A stretch of 64,000 nt of DNA from Lewinellaceae bacterium (GTDB lineage Bacteria > Bacteroidota > Bacteroidia > Chitinophagales > Saprospiraceae): NCBI GenBank assembly GCA_020636095.1, contig JACJYN010000002.1:558001-622000 (forward strand), written 5' to 3'. A program made the translations under genes and the position numbers. The notes below the pieces were generated by a model. It did not search any database. It was not told the origin of the DNA and saw only the letters and a program-made list of their open reading frames with translations. Below, piece by piece: positions 8,572 to 17,414 of the stretch. Each line of letters opens with the position of its first letter. Position 1 is the stretch's first letter.

Positions 8572-11178
8572 ATGAAGATTGGGCGAAACGAAAGCGACTC
8601 CTCCTCAACGTCATTTTTAAAGACTGTATTCAGCAGCAGAAAACTGCTCCTCAAAGCGGTCCTGAGCCTGGCCGGCATTGCCGTGCTGGCCGTCCTGTTT
8701 CTGGCCGTGGCGGGTTATGGCGCCTATGTGGGCAAACTCGGGCAGTACACCTATACCAAACCGGTGATGCTCCAAATTTCGGACCTGGATTTTTCCTTTC
8801 TGGCGGATTACGCCAAGGGGGAACAGGCCGAATTCGAAAAAATTGAACTGAACATTAAGCCTAAGCACCTGGACCAGCTCCAAAGCCTTAGAGACCGGAT
8901 CTTAGAAGAAGGCGTCGTGAGTGAAGCGATCCTCAAAGAAGAAGTTCCGGCAATGCTTTTTTATCAGGGGCAAAGCCACGACGTCAAAGTAGAGTTGGCC
9001 AATATGCTGGCCATGCACTTTAATGACCCGGCTAAATGGCCGCTTCAGATAGAAGCCAGAAACAACGCTTCGGTCGCGGATATGAAACGCTTCGACCTGT
9101 TGCCCCCGTCAACAGGAGGGTATATGACCGACTGGCTGGGCAACGAAATCCTCAAGGAAAGGGGCATTAAAAGTATGGGCGGCGATTTTGTGAGTGTGTC
9201 CATCAACGACAGGCCCGTTGGAATCTATTATCTGCAGGAGCGCTTCCATAAGGACCTGGTGGAAAGCCAGCGCTTTGGCCCCGGCATCCTTTTTAAAATT
9301 GAAGAGGATATGGTAGTGGATAAAGAGGACATACTGATGAACAACTCAGCTACCAAAGGCCACCTGCTGGTGCTGAAACGGATGTGGACCGACCTGCAGG
9401 CCGGCAAGTTGAAGCCTCGGCAGTTCTTCGACCTGGAGAAGATGGGCCAGTTGTTTGCCGTCGCCGACCTCATGAACCACAAGCATCCGCTCCTTCGGGA
9501 TCATCTGAGTTTCTACTTTAATCCGGAGAGCGGCCGGGTGGAGCCCGTATGCCGGGAATTTACCGGCCTGAACAATAGTGACTACCATGCTTTTACCTCT
9601 ATTCTGGGAAAATCCGGGCCGGAGAGCAAATGGCATTCCACGCTGGCTCAGGATGCCGTCATGCGTATGATCTACGACGAGCTCGACTTCAAACGGGCCT
9701 ACCTGCGGGAGGCGGAGGTACTTACCCGTGAGGGTTTCGTCGACGATCTGCTGCTCCGTAACGGGGGAAAAGTAAATGTGTTGCTCAATAAAGTATACAG
9801 CAAATGGCCCGCCGACGACCTGCCCACGGCCACACTGCCCGGCAATCAGCGTTACCTGCGGTTTGTCCTTTTCCCGGATGAGGGAGAAATGACGGCCTAT
9901 TTCAATAAAGCCGAAGAGGGATACATCCAGGTTAGCCTGCTCAACCAACAGGATGTACCTTTGGAAGTGGCCTATCTGGGCTGGCGGGACACCTTCCTTT
10001 TCCAGCCTGAGCAGCCTATCCTCCTGGGGTCCAGGACGGCGGCAGGCAATGAGCAGCCCCGCGCTTTCCATTTTCAGATGCCTGCTGGCGTCATCTGGTC
10101 GGACACGCTGCTGCCGGAGCTGAAGGTGTATTTTAATATGCCCGGATTGGTGGAGAAGCGTACGGCCCTGGTTTTTCCCTGGCCCTATGAAGGCCGCCGG
10201 GCCCATAATGGCAACCCGATCGTTCGGGAGGCCAACCACACCACTTTTGATTTCGTCGGGGAAGTCCCGGAAACAAATGTCATCACGATCCCCAAAGGCA
10301 ACTGGACCCTTTCGAGGGATTTGGTTATCCCGGCAGGCCGGCGCTTCGAGATAGAAGCCGGCGCCCGGATCGATATGGTTAACCACGCCAAGGTGATCTG
10401 CTATTCACCCGTATTTTTCATGGGCACCGAGCAAGACTCCATTCTGGTGTACTCGTCGGACCAAACCGCCGAAGGCGTGGTGATCATCGGCGCCGGGGAG
10501 CGCTCATCGGTGGAGCACACTACTTTTGATCATATTTCCTGCCCTTCCGAGGATGGCTGGGGCTTGTCCGGCGCAGTTGTTTTTTATGAATCGCCGGTAG
10601 ATTTCAATACGGTTGCCTTCATCGGCAATCAGATCGGAGACGACTTTCTGAACGTCATCCGCGCGAACTTTACCATGGAAAAGGGGCTGTTCAAAGATAT
10701 CAATGCCGACGCTTTCGACTGTGATTTCTGCACCGGCGCCATTAACAACTCCGCTTTTGTCAACGTCGGCAATGACGGAGTGGATGTTTCGGGCACCAAA
10801 ATCGATATCACCCATGTCACTATGAACGGCATTGGCGACAAGGGCCTCAGCGCTGGAGAAGGCAGTGATATGACCGCCCGGTGGATAGAGGTTACCAACG
10901 CCGAAATCGCCATAACCAGTAAAGACCGTTCGCGCCTCGTTATCTCCGATTCCAAAGTAACCAATAGCCGGATCGGCATTTCCATATTCATGAAGAAAAC
11001 GGAATACGGCCCGGCTTTTATCGAAGCCAGTGGGGTGGAGATAGTGGGGGCGGAATTGCCCTACCTGATCGAAGCCAATTCGGGCTTTACGCTCGACGGA
11101 GCGGCTTTCCCTCCTAACCACAAGGATGTGAAAAAAATCCTGTACGGGGCTGAATTCGGGAAGGCGAGTAAGAGATGA
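8572..11178 (+). CDS. CotH-like kinase-fold protein with right-handed beta-helix domain (paralogue 1)
   Basis: This is 868 residues from the ATG at 8572. There is one membrane helix at about residues 25-50 and the rest is probably extracytoplasmic. The middle (about 120-420) follows the CotH kinase pattern: MKRFDLLPPSTGGYMTDWLG, VSVSINDRPVGIYYLQERFH, ILFKIEED, NHKHPLLRDHLSFYFNPESG. Where CotH proteins usually have a PWDxD metal site this protein has VCREFTG, so kinase activity is uncertain. The C-terminal third (about 570-850) is a parallel beta-helix: WTLSRDLVIPAGRRFEIEAG followed by repeating INNSAFVNVGNDGVDVSGT-type turns. Its nearest relative is the next gene, a tandem duplicate. It could modify or bind a surface polymer; the role is unknown. 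Confidence 0.75.
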   Translation: MKIGRNESDSSSTSFLKTVFSSRKLLLKAVLSLAGIAVLAVLFLAVAGYGAYVGKLGQYTYTKPVMLQISDLDFSFLADYAKGEQAEFEKIELNIKPKHLDQLQSLRDRILEEGVVSEAILKEEVPAMLFYQGQSHDVKVELANMLAMHFNDPAKWPLQIEARNNASVADMKRFDLLPPSTGGYMTDWLGNEILKERGIKSMGGDFVSVSINDRPVGIYYLQERFHKDLVESQRFGPGILFKIEEDMVVDKEDILMNNSATKGHLLVLKRMWTDLQAGKLKPRQFFDLEKMGQLFAVADLMNHKHPLLRDHLSFYFNPESGRVEPVCREFTGLNNSDYHAFTSILGKSGPESKWHSTLAQDAVMRMIYDELDFKRAYLREAEVLTREGFVDDLLLRNGGKVNVLLNKVYSKWPADDLPTATLPGNQRYLRFVLFPDEGEMTAYFNKAEEGYIQVSLLNQQDVPLEVAYLGWRDTFLFQPEQPILLGSRTAAGNEQPRAFHFQMPAGVIWSDTLLPELKVYFNMPGLVEKRTALVFPWPYEGRRAHNGNPIVREANHTTFDFVGEVPETNVITIPKGNWTLSRDLVIPAGRRFEIEAGARIDMVNHAKVICYSPVFFMGTEQDSILVYSSDQTAEGVVIIGAGERSSVEHTTFDHISCPSEDGWGLSGAVVFYESPVDFNTVAFIGNQIGDDFLNVIRANFTMEKGLFKDINADAFDCDFCTGAINNSAFVNVGNDGVDVSGTKIDITHVTMNGIGDKGLSAGEGSDMTARWIEVTNAEIAITSKDRSRLVISDSKVTNSRIGISIFMKKTEYGPAFIEASGVEIVGAELPYLIEANSGFTLDGAAFPPNHKDVKKILYGAEFGKASKR

Positions 11179-11202
11179 GGGGAAAGTGTGAAGGTGTAAG
11201 TA

Positions 11203-11280
11203 AGTAGCCGGACACAATTAATGAAACGTACAACCTGGCCTAAACCCCGGGTAGTCATTCAGTCATTCAGCCCACCTACT
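11203..11280 (+). mobile_element. Small inverted-repeat element, family 4
   Basis: This is a 78-bp element between TA dinucleotides (11201-11202 and 11281-11282). Its ends AGTAGCCGGAC and (inverted) AGTAGGTGGGC are related. The inside GGACACAATTAATGAAAC and TAAACCCCGGGTAGTCATTC is homologous to the reverse strand of 5015-5092, and more loosely to 20602-20689. TA duplication would fit IS630/mariner-type mobilisation. This is an inference. Confidence 0.55.
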
Positions 11281-11342
11281 TATCCGCCTTCGGCAAGCCT
11301 TCGGCGGACCAAGAATATTAAAAAAAAGCGATACGAATCGAT

Positions 11343-13886
11343 ATGAAAGTCAAAGCAATCAAAAATAACTCCCGCCTCGCTGAAAAGGTACAGGATGTAG
11401 TCCGTACCAGAAAGCGCGTACCTTCCTGGATGCTGGGAACAATTGGGGTCGTCATTTCCGCCATGTGTTTTCTTGGCGTTTTCAACTACGGAAGATACCT
11501 CTACTACTCGGGGCAAACACAGCACTTCGTGCCTATTGTAAAGGACCTTTCCAAACTGGATTTCTCTTTCGTGAAGCACTATACCCAGGGCCAGATGGCG
11601 GAGCTGGATGAAGCGGTGATCGACATCAAGTTCAAGCACCTGCTGCGAATCCAGTATCTCCGGGAGCAGGCGATGAAAGAGCGGTTCATCAATCCGGCCT
11701 TCAAAGAGGAAGAATTTCCGGCAAAGTTGACCTATAATGGGCAAACCCACAATGTGAAACTGGCTCTCACGGGTATGGTGTCCAGAACGCACCTGGGCAA
11801 CGCCAACAAGTGGTCCTTTGAGGTAAAAGTAAAAGGGGACGGCACCATTGCCGGCATGAAGCGCTTTGCAATGCTGGTGCCGACGGCCCGGGGGTATCTG
11901 ACCGATTGGCTGAGTTTTCGGCTGCTGGAAGAACTGGGCCTGATCGGGATGCGGGTAAATTTTGTCAATGTATCCATCAATGGCAAATCCGCCGGGGTTT
12001 TCTATATGGAAGAGCGTTTCGACAAATACCTGATTGAAAATAACTCGCTGCGGGAAGGCATTATTTTCAAACTGGAAAAGGAGGTGCAGCCCTACGGGGA
12101 AAACAAATTGATGGCTGCTCCGGGCACCCGTGCCCAACTGTTGCTGATGAAAAGAATGTGGCAGGATGTGACGGCCGGCGACCTGCCCGCAGAGAAATTT
12201 TTCGACATGGAAAAAATGGCGAAGTTATTCGCCGTTTCTGACCTGATGAACAACAAACATCCGCTGAACAAAGCCAACCTCCGCTTCTATTTCAATCCGG
12301 TTACTGGCCTGGCGGAGCCCATTGCCCGCGAGTTCGAGGACCTGAGTAAGCGCGAACCCGGCAGTATGAAGATGTTCCTGGAAGAGCCCACCATGCATAC
12401 CCGCCATTTCTGGCTGGAGCAGGAGTCCATCATCGGCCTGATCTACAAAAACGAGGTATTCATGCGCCATTATATCCGGGAGGCCAACGCCGTTTCCAAA
12501 AAGGAATTCCTGGATGGCTTCTTCGAACGCAATAATGACGAATTGAACACTATCCTGTACAAGGTGTATCGCACCCTGCCTTTCTACAAATTCCCCAAGG
12601 ATGAATTATACGCCAACCAGCAGTACATCTGGTCGGTGATGCACCCCGACAAGAAGGAACTGATGGCTCATTTCAGCCACAAGCAGGGGGGGCAGCTGAG
12701 CATTCAGTTGGAAAACCAACAGGCGCTGCCCATCGAAGTGGCTTACCTCAGCCAGGGCGACGTTAAATTTTATCCCGATAATGCCGTTGTTATTGACTCT
12801 CGGGCCAGGGAGGGCAACACCCGGTTACCCCTTTATCAATTTAATATTCCGGATGGCTTTTCCTGGACGGACGGACTGGTTTCGGAATTGAAGGTACACT
12901 ACAACTTCCTGGGTTTGCAACCTGACAAAACGATTTCCGTCACACCGGCTCCCGACACGTATGCGCTGTCTCCAGCCGATCAGTTGATGGACAAGGCTGC
13001 CAACTATTCCTCTTTCCCTTTTATCCGGGAACTGGAAGAGGGCCAACTCCTTTCCATTCCCGCCGGTAATTGGGCCCTGTCCAGCGACCTGGTCATCCCA
13101 AAAGGCAAGCGCCTGCAAATCGAGGCCGGCGCTCAAATCGACTTGCAGAATCAGGCCCGGATCATCAGCTACTCCCCGGTATTCTGCCTGGGCAGAGAAG
13201 AAGTACCGGTAGTGATCCGCTCTTCGGACGCTTCGGGAGAGGGACTGGCCGTCATCGGCGCGGCCCAGCGGTCCAGCTTGTCTTACACCCGGTTCGAGAC
13301 GCTGTCCAGCCCGGAACAGGAAGGCAGCCTGTGGGGCGGCGCCGTCACCTTTTACGAATCGCCTGTTACCCTGTATGCCTGCACTTTTGCCGGCAACCAG
13401 CGCGGTGGCGAGTTCCTGAGTATCGTCCGGGCGGACTTTTCCATAGAGCAAAGCCGGTTTAAGGACGTCCACTCCAATGCCTTCGGCGGCAGCTTCTGCA
13501 ATGGCTCAGTCAGTAACACCACATTTGTGAATATAGAAAAGAACGGAATCAACCTCACCGGTGCAGAAGTGCAGCTATCCAATATATTTATGGGCCGGGT
13601 TGGCAACGAGGGCATCAGTGCCGGAGAAGACACCCAACTGACGGCCCGCTGGGTTGACATCCGCAACGCCGGCGTGGGCATCACCAGTGAGGATCGTTCC
13701 AGGGTCCTGCTCTCCGATGCTCAGCTGGTGAAGAGCCGCGTGGGTATCCGCCTGTCCCAGAAACAAGCTGGATATGAGGAGGCTTATGCTTCGCTCAGCC
13801 AGGTGAACATCCAGGGGGCGGAGACGCCGTATGCGGTAGGAGAGAATAGCCGGTTGGTGGTAGATGGCAAGGCGTTTGGGGAGTGA
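11343..13886 (+). CDS. CotH-like kinase-fold protein with right-handed beta-helix domain (paralogue 2)
   Basis: This is 847 residues from the ATG at 11343. The architecture matches the gene upstream: a membrane helix at about 30-52, then a CotH-like region (FVNVSINGKSAGVFYMEERF, IIFKLEKEVQ, NNKHPLNKANLRFYFNPVTG) and a C-terminal beta-helix (WALSSDLVIPKGKRLQIEAG, VSNTTFVNIEKNGINLTGAE, EGISAGEDTQLTARW). The acidic site again reads REFED in place of a PWDxD motif. The two proteins align end to end with many substitutions, so the duplication is old and both copies were kept. The 164-bp gap holds a family-4 element, so shared transcription is possible but not shown. The function is unknown; cell-surface location is inferred. 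Confidence 0.75.
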   Translation: MKVKAIKNNSRLAEKVQDVVRTRKRVPSWMLGTIGVVISAMCFLGVFNYGRYLYYSGQTQHFVPIVKDLSKLDFSFVKHYTQGQMAELDEAVIDIKFKHLLRIQYLREQAMKERFINPAFKEEEFPAKLTYNGQTHNVKLALTGMVSRTHLGNANKWSFEVKVKGDGTIAGMKRFAMLVPTARGYLTDWLSFRLLEELGLIGMRVNFVNVSINGKSAGVFYMEERFDKYLIENNSLREGIIFKLEKEVQPYGENKLMAAPGTRAQLLLMKRMWQDVTAGDLPAEKFFDMEKMAKLFAVSDLMNNKHPLNKANLRFYFNPVTGLAEPIAREFEDLSKREPGSMKMFLEEPTMHTRHFWLEQESIIGLIYKNEVFMRHYIREANAVSKKEFLDGFFERNNDELNTILYKVYRTLPFYKFPKDELYANQQYIWSVMHPDKKELMAHFSHKQGGQLSIQLENQQALPIEVAYLSQGDVKFYPDNAVVIDSRAREGNTRLPLYQFNIPDGFSWTDGLVSELKVHYNFLGLQPDKTISVTPAPDTYALSPADQLMDKAANYSSFPFIRELEEGQLLSIPAGNWALSSDLVIPKGKRLQIEAGAQIDLQNQARIISYSPVFCLGREEVPVVIRSSDASGEGLAVIGAAQRSSLSYTRFETLSSPEQEGSLWGGAVTFYESPVTLYACTFAGNQRGGEFLSIVRADFSIEQSRFKDVHSNAFGGSFCNGSVSNTTFVNIEKNGINLTGAEVQLSNIFMGRVGNEGISAGEDTQLTARWVDIRNAGVGITSEDRSRVLLSDAQLVKSRVGIRLSQKQAGYEEAYASLSQVNIQGAETPYAVGENSRLVVDGKAFGE

Positions 13887-13934
13887 AATTGTGTGAATGT
13901 GCAGCTCCAATGGGCTTTTTACACCCCGTGGGGA

Positions 13935-14191
13935 CTGTTCGCAATTCGCCGTTCGCCGTTCGCAAGTTCCTGAAAATCAAAGGTTTTTTCAAAAAATGGT
14001 TACCCGTCTAAGGTTGGACAGCACAAGCAAACCGTTAAGATTCAAAGGCATCTGATCCCGGAAGAACAAACAACCAGCAACGGTCACCGTGTCCAAGTAC
14101 GCACCCGGATCAGACGGATAAGTTTTATCATCGGTTGGGGGAATTGATCGGGGAGTTGAGGGGGAGGGGGTATGGGTTGATAGCTCAAATT
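13935..14191 (+). repeat. Heptamer array and partial family-2 repeat; no gene
   Basis: Units CTGTTCG, CAATTCG, CCGTTCG, CCGTTCG (13935-13962) are followed by a flank CAAGTTCCTGAAAATCAAAG shared with 58375-58398 and, inverted, with the region after 19347. A family-2 left end, GGTTACCCGTCTAAGGTTGG, begins at 13998. A matching right end could not be recognised, so the copy is partial. The rest to 14191 holds nothing supportable; the small ORF at 13989-14195 on the minus strand looks spurious. Confidence 0.6.
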
Positions 14192-15133
14192 TCACGTTAA
14201 ATTAATAGGAATGTCCCACCTTTTCATAGTTCGAATAATCCAAGACCTTCTTTGGTTTTTCAGGGGGTGAACCCGCTCGAGCGCATCATCCCTCACATAG
14301 TGAAGAATACTTTCACACAGCTTATACCCATCAGAATATATAATGGCGGCGGTATCTGCCAGTTCTTCTGAAGTCGAACGGTACTTCATCATTTCTGAAA
14401 TTTGTTTGGATGTCCTATAGTTCCTGTACACGCTTGCAAACAGAAACAGCGCACCTTGCCATGGGAGAAAAAACAATCCAATAATAAAAATCAGATAATA
14501 CAATGCATTGATAAAATCGATAAGCGTTTTCTTTTTGATCTTAAAGTTTAAAAAGAAAACGATCTTTTTCCACGTTTCGGTATCCTCTTGAAGAACGTGG
14601 CCGAATTCATGAGCCAACAAGGATTCTGCTCTTTTGGGAAATTTTCTGACGAGCAGAAGAAAGTTTTTTGGCAGGATCAGATAGACCTCCCGAGAATATT
14701 CTTCAATGCTGGGCAAGTAGGAATTTTGATTGGACACATAAATGTTAATCTTTTTTTCTATCTCCATTTTGTTGGAAATGTCATATACCATTTTGGCCAC
14801 AGCCGGGAATTTTTCAGAATCTATTCCTTTGAGGTTTTTAGAGGATACCTGGCGGGTAATACTGTTTTTAAATGTAGAAAACGCTCTATACAAAAAAACA
14901 AAGTAAAAGATGAACACCAGGAAGGAAAGCAAGAAAAACAGGCTTAGGAGGTTACCTAATTCTACCTCGAATAGTTGGAGGAGAAAAAAGTAAGAAAGGT
15001 AAAGAAATATGCTTAACAAAGGCTCGGAAACAAAGTAGTTGCTTACTAATTTGTTGAGCTCCCTAGCTTTATTTTTAAGGTGGTTTATTCTTTCGAGATA
15101 GTGTTTATTCAAATCTCCATGCTGAAAGATCAT
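14192..15133 (-). CDS. Membrane M48-family metallopeptidase
   Basis: This is 313 residues, strongly AT-rich compared with its surroundings. Two membrane helices lie at about residues 38-90. They are followed by a soluble stretch, then the zinc site LLAHEFGHVLQ (HExxH, about residue 176) with the likely third ligand in SEELADTAA (about residue 258), and a hydrophobic segment (INALYYLIFIIGLFFLPWQG) between them. This layout is that of M48 (HtpX/CAAX-type) membrane peptidases. The ATG at 15131-15133 overlaps the stop of the upstream gene by 4 bp (ATGA), so the two are co-translated. The partner carries an effector-associated domain, which suggests the peptidase is the effector of a conflict system. 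The substrate is unknown. Confidence 0.85.
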   Translation of the reverse strand: MIFQHGDLNKHYLERINHLKNKARELNKLVSNYFVSEPLLSIFLYLSYFFLLQLFEVELGNLLSLFFLLSFLVFIFYFVFLYRAFSTFKNSITRQVSSKNLKGIDSEKFPAVAKMVYDISNKMEIEKKINIYVSNQNSYLPSIEEYSREVYLILPKNFLLLVRKFPKRAESLLAHEFGHVLQEDTETWKKIVFFLNFKIKKKTLIDFINALYYLIFIIGLFFLPWQGALFLFASVYRNYRTSKQISEMMKYRSTSEELADTAAIIYSDGYKLCESILHYVRDDALERVHPLKNQRRSWIIRTMKRWDIPINLT

Positions 15134-15588
15134 ATCAGTTCAGTTTGCAAGCTGTCTATGAAATCTAATAGAGATTTGGTTTGTGCATTTTTCATCCGGA
15201 GCAATTCATGCTGAGGGGTTAAATTCATCCTTCCGAATCTTTCGGTTCTGCTGATATCGGCGGAAATAACGATCAGTTCATTTCTTATGTCATTGTTTTC
15301 CTGAGATAGCAGCTCTTGTAATTGTAGGGCGGCTTCACTTAAATAGCCTTCTGCCAGGCTGCGCCTTACCTCATCGAGGGTATGAGCCATATTGGCCTTT
15401 TGGTGGCCATCAGACAGGGGAGCTATCCTGTTTGCGCTAGGGCTTACGCTTCTTTCAAACAAATCCGGCTCGATAAGGCCCAGTTTTGTTGTACGCAGGC
15501 ATTTTTGTAAAGTTGCGATTGCTCGATCTGTTGAAGGAAACGAAATAGAAATGGTAATCTGCTGACGTTCCTGTAAAGTCCTGCTCAA
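15130..15588 (-). CDS. Effector-associated domain (EAD11-like) protein
   Basis: The longest frame is 152 residues from a TTG at 15588. An ATG at 15390 would give 86 residues covering only the recognisable domain, and may be the true start. The C-terminal part (EVRRSLAEGYLSEAALQLQE, NDIRNELIVISADISRTER, LLRMKNAQTKSLLDFIDSL) fits the EAD11 pattern as I recall it: an N-terminal helix with EA-LL, then NELI-L-A-I-R-ER and a C-terminal LLxxID helix. EADs are small helical adaptor domains that pair NTPases, peptidases and other effectors in bacterial conflict systems. The first 66 residues are not recognised. It overlaps the M48 peptidase gene by 4 bp. The EAD assignment is by eye and should be tested with a profile. 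Confidence 0.65.
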   Translation of the reverse strand: MSRTLQERQQITISISFPSTDRAIATLQKCLRTTKLGLIEPDLFERSVSPSANRIAPLSDGHQKANMAHTLDEVRRSLAEGYLSEAALQLQELLSQENNDIRNELIVISADISRTERFGRMNLTPQHELLRMKNAQTKSLLDFIDSLQTELI

Positions 15589-15654
15589 AGCCTGTATATC
15601 ATAGAGCAGCTATTATTACTTTTGGTTTTCTGAACCTTACAATTCATAATGTCA

Positions 15655-15685
15655 AACCTTTGAGGTTTTCAGAACCTCAAAGGTT
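15655..15685. repeat. Perfect hairpin between divergent genes
   Basis: Arms AACCTTTGAGGTT (15655-15667) and AACCTCAAAGGTT (15673-15685) form a 13-bp stem with a 5-nt loop, followed by a T-run on the plus strand. It lies between the EAD gene (minus) and the arylsulfotransferase gene (plus), 17 bp before the latter's ATG. It looks like a terminator but sits in a divergent promoter region, so it may be a repeat or a leader structure. Confidence 0.7.
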
Positions 15686-15702
15686 TTTTACAACCCTTAT
15701 CC

Positions 15703-17382
15703 ATGATCCAAAAGCACCTGTTTTCCGCTCTCCTGGCGGCCCTTTTCACCCTGAGCCTCCAAGCCCAGACCCTCGGCGTCACTCAATACGAAGAGGGCGC
15801 CCTGGAAGGCTACACCTTCTTCTCCCCCTTTTCCGGCACGAAGGCCTATCTGGTCGACAACTGCGGCCGCCTGGTCAACCAATGGGACCGCAGCGCCCCG
15901 CCCGGCCTGGCCGCCTATTTCCTGGATAACGGCCTGATGCTGCGCACCTACAAGCCCAACCCCGCCGGCCCATTTACCTCCGCCAGCAATTCCGGAGGGC
16001 TGGAGCTGGCAGACTGGGACAACAACACCGTCTGGTCCTACGAATTCAACACCTCCACCTGGATCTCCCATCACGACGCCGTGTACATGCCCAACGGCCA
16101 CCTCCTGGTGCTCACCTGGGACCTGGTGTACACCGAAGAACTCATCGAACTGGGCAGAGACCCCAACGAAATAGCTCCGCAGGGCTTCATGTGGTCAGAG
16201 CGCATCATCGAAGTGGAACCGGTGGGCGCCAATGATATCAACATCGTCTGGCAATGGGAGATCAAAGACCATTACATTCAGGATTTCGACCCCGCCCAAC
16301 TCAACTACGGCGTCGTATCCGAACACCCTGAGCTATTCGACATCAACCTGCCCGAGCTCAACAGCTCCAACTCCAACTCGACCCGCGACTGGAACCACTT
16401 CAATTCCATCGACTACCACCCCGAACTGGACCAAATCCTGATCAGCACCCGCAACTCCGACGAAATCTGGATACTCGACCACAGCACGACCACCGAAGAG
16501 GCGGCCTCCCACAGTGGCGGCCGCTACGGCAAGGGCGGGGATATCCTCTACCGCTGGGGCAACGCCTCGGCCTACGGAAGAGCCCCGGTAAGTGAACAGA
16601 AGCTGTTTGGGCAGCACGGCGTCAACTGGATCCGGGAGGGCCTGCCCGACGCAGGCAAGATACTGATCTACAACAACGGCAACGGCCGCCCCGGGCCCGA
16701 CTTCTCCACGGTGGAGGTTCTCGTGCCGCCGCAGGACAGCCTGGGTTTCTACACCATCCCGGAGGGAAGCCCCATCGGGCCCGAATTGCCGGAATGGGTG
16801 TACGGCGACCGCCCCGGCGAGGCCTTCTACTCCGCCTACCTGTCGAACGCCCAGCGCCTGCCCAACGGCAATACCCTGATCAACGCCGGCTCCCCGGGGA
16901 TGATCTTCGAGATCGACCCCGATAGAAACGTCGTATGGGAATACATCATCCCGCTGTTCGGTGATACGCCGGCTACCCAGGGCGGAAATATATCCAACAA
17001 CAGCAACTTCCGGGCGTATAAGTTTGGCGCCGATTACCCGGGGTTTGAAGGGAAAAACCTAACGGCCGGTACGACCATTGAGTTGGGGGAGAACCCGCTG
17101 GGATGCCCACTAACAGTGGGGGCTGTTGAGCCGGAAAGGGAACAACCGGAGGTGGGTATTGTCTATCTGCCCATCAGCCGCTCCATCCAGGTTATTAACC
17201 CCAACCGCCTCCGCCTTATCCTGTCCCTGGTTGGTGTGACAGGCCAGAGGTATCTGTTAGCCCAAACCGATTCGGAAGAAACTTTCACGGCAATTCCCGA
17301 TATTGGGCGAGGCATCTATTTCGTTCAGGCCATGACCGGTGAAGGAACCACGATGAGTGAGAAGATATGGGTCCTGGAATAA
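15703..17382 (+). CDS. Arylsulfotransferase (ASST) family secreted protein
   Basis: This is 559 residues with a signal peptide (about 1-22, ending LSLQAQ). The body matches the arylsulfotransferase beta-propeller family: DNCGRLVNQWDR, TWISHHDAVYMPNGHLLVLT, SERIIEVEP, DWNHFNSIDYHPELDQILIS (about 229-248), QHGVNWI, NAQRLPNGNTLINAG. Bacterial members transfer sulfate between phenolic compounds or are putative binding proteins; the conserved histidines are in place. The last 80 residues (from about VEPEREQP) look like a short beta-sandwich tail of the kind used for type IX secretion. Family 1 ends and a hairpin precede it; the next gene overlaps only in an out-of-frame extension. Sulfated-substrate metabolism is also suggested by the sulfatase at 21907. 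Confidence 0.8.
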   Translation: MIQKHLFSALLAALFTLSLQAQTLGVTQYEEGALEGYTFFSPFSGTKAYLVDNCGRLVNQWDRSAPPGLAAYFLDNGLMLRTYKPNPAGPFTSASNSGGLELADWDNNTVWSYEFNTSTWISHHDAVYMPNGHLLVLTWDLVYTEELIELGRDPNEIAPQGFMWSERIIEVEPVGANDINIVWQWEIKDHYIQDFDPAQLNYGVVSEHPELFDINLPELNSSNSNSTRDWNHFNSIDYHPELDQILISTRNSDEIWILDHSTTTEEAASHSGGRYGKGGDILYRWGNASAYGRAPVSEQKLFGQHGVNWIREGLPDAGKILIYNNGNGRPGPDFSTVEVLVPPQDSLGFYTIPEGSPIGPELPEWVYGDRPGEAFYSAYLSNAQRLPNGNTLINAGSPGMIFEIDPDRNVVWEYIIPLFGDTPATQGGNISNNSNFRAYKFGADYPGFEGKNLTAGTTIELGENPLGCPLTVGAVEPEREQPEVGIVYLPISRSIQVINPNRLRLILSLVGVTGQRYLLAQTDSEETFTAIPDIGRGIYFVQAMTGEGTTMSEKIWVLE

Positions 17383-17414
17383 AAAATACCGCCTGTCGGC
17401 ACAATTCAAACAAC

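Noticed and set aside
13989..14195. 68-residue minus-strand ORF downstream of the peptidase gene
   Set aside because: It runs through a repeat region with proline/serine-rich translation and no recognised feature.
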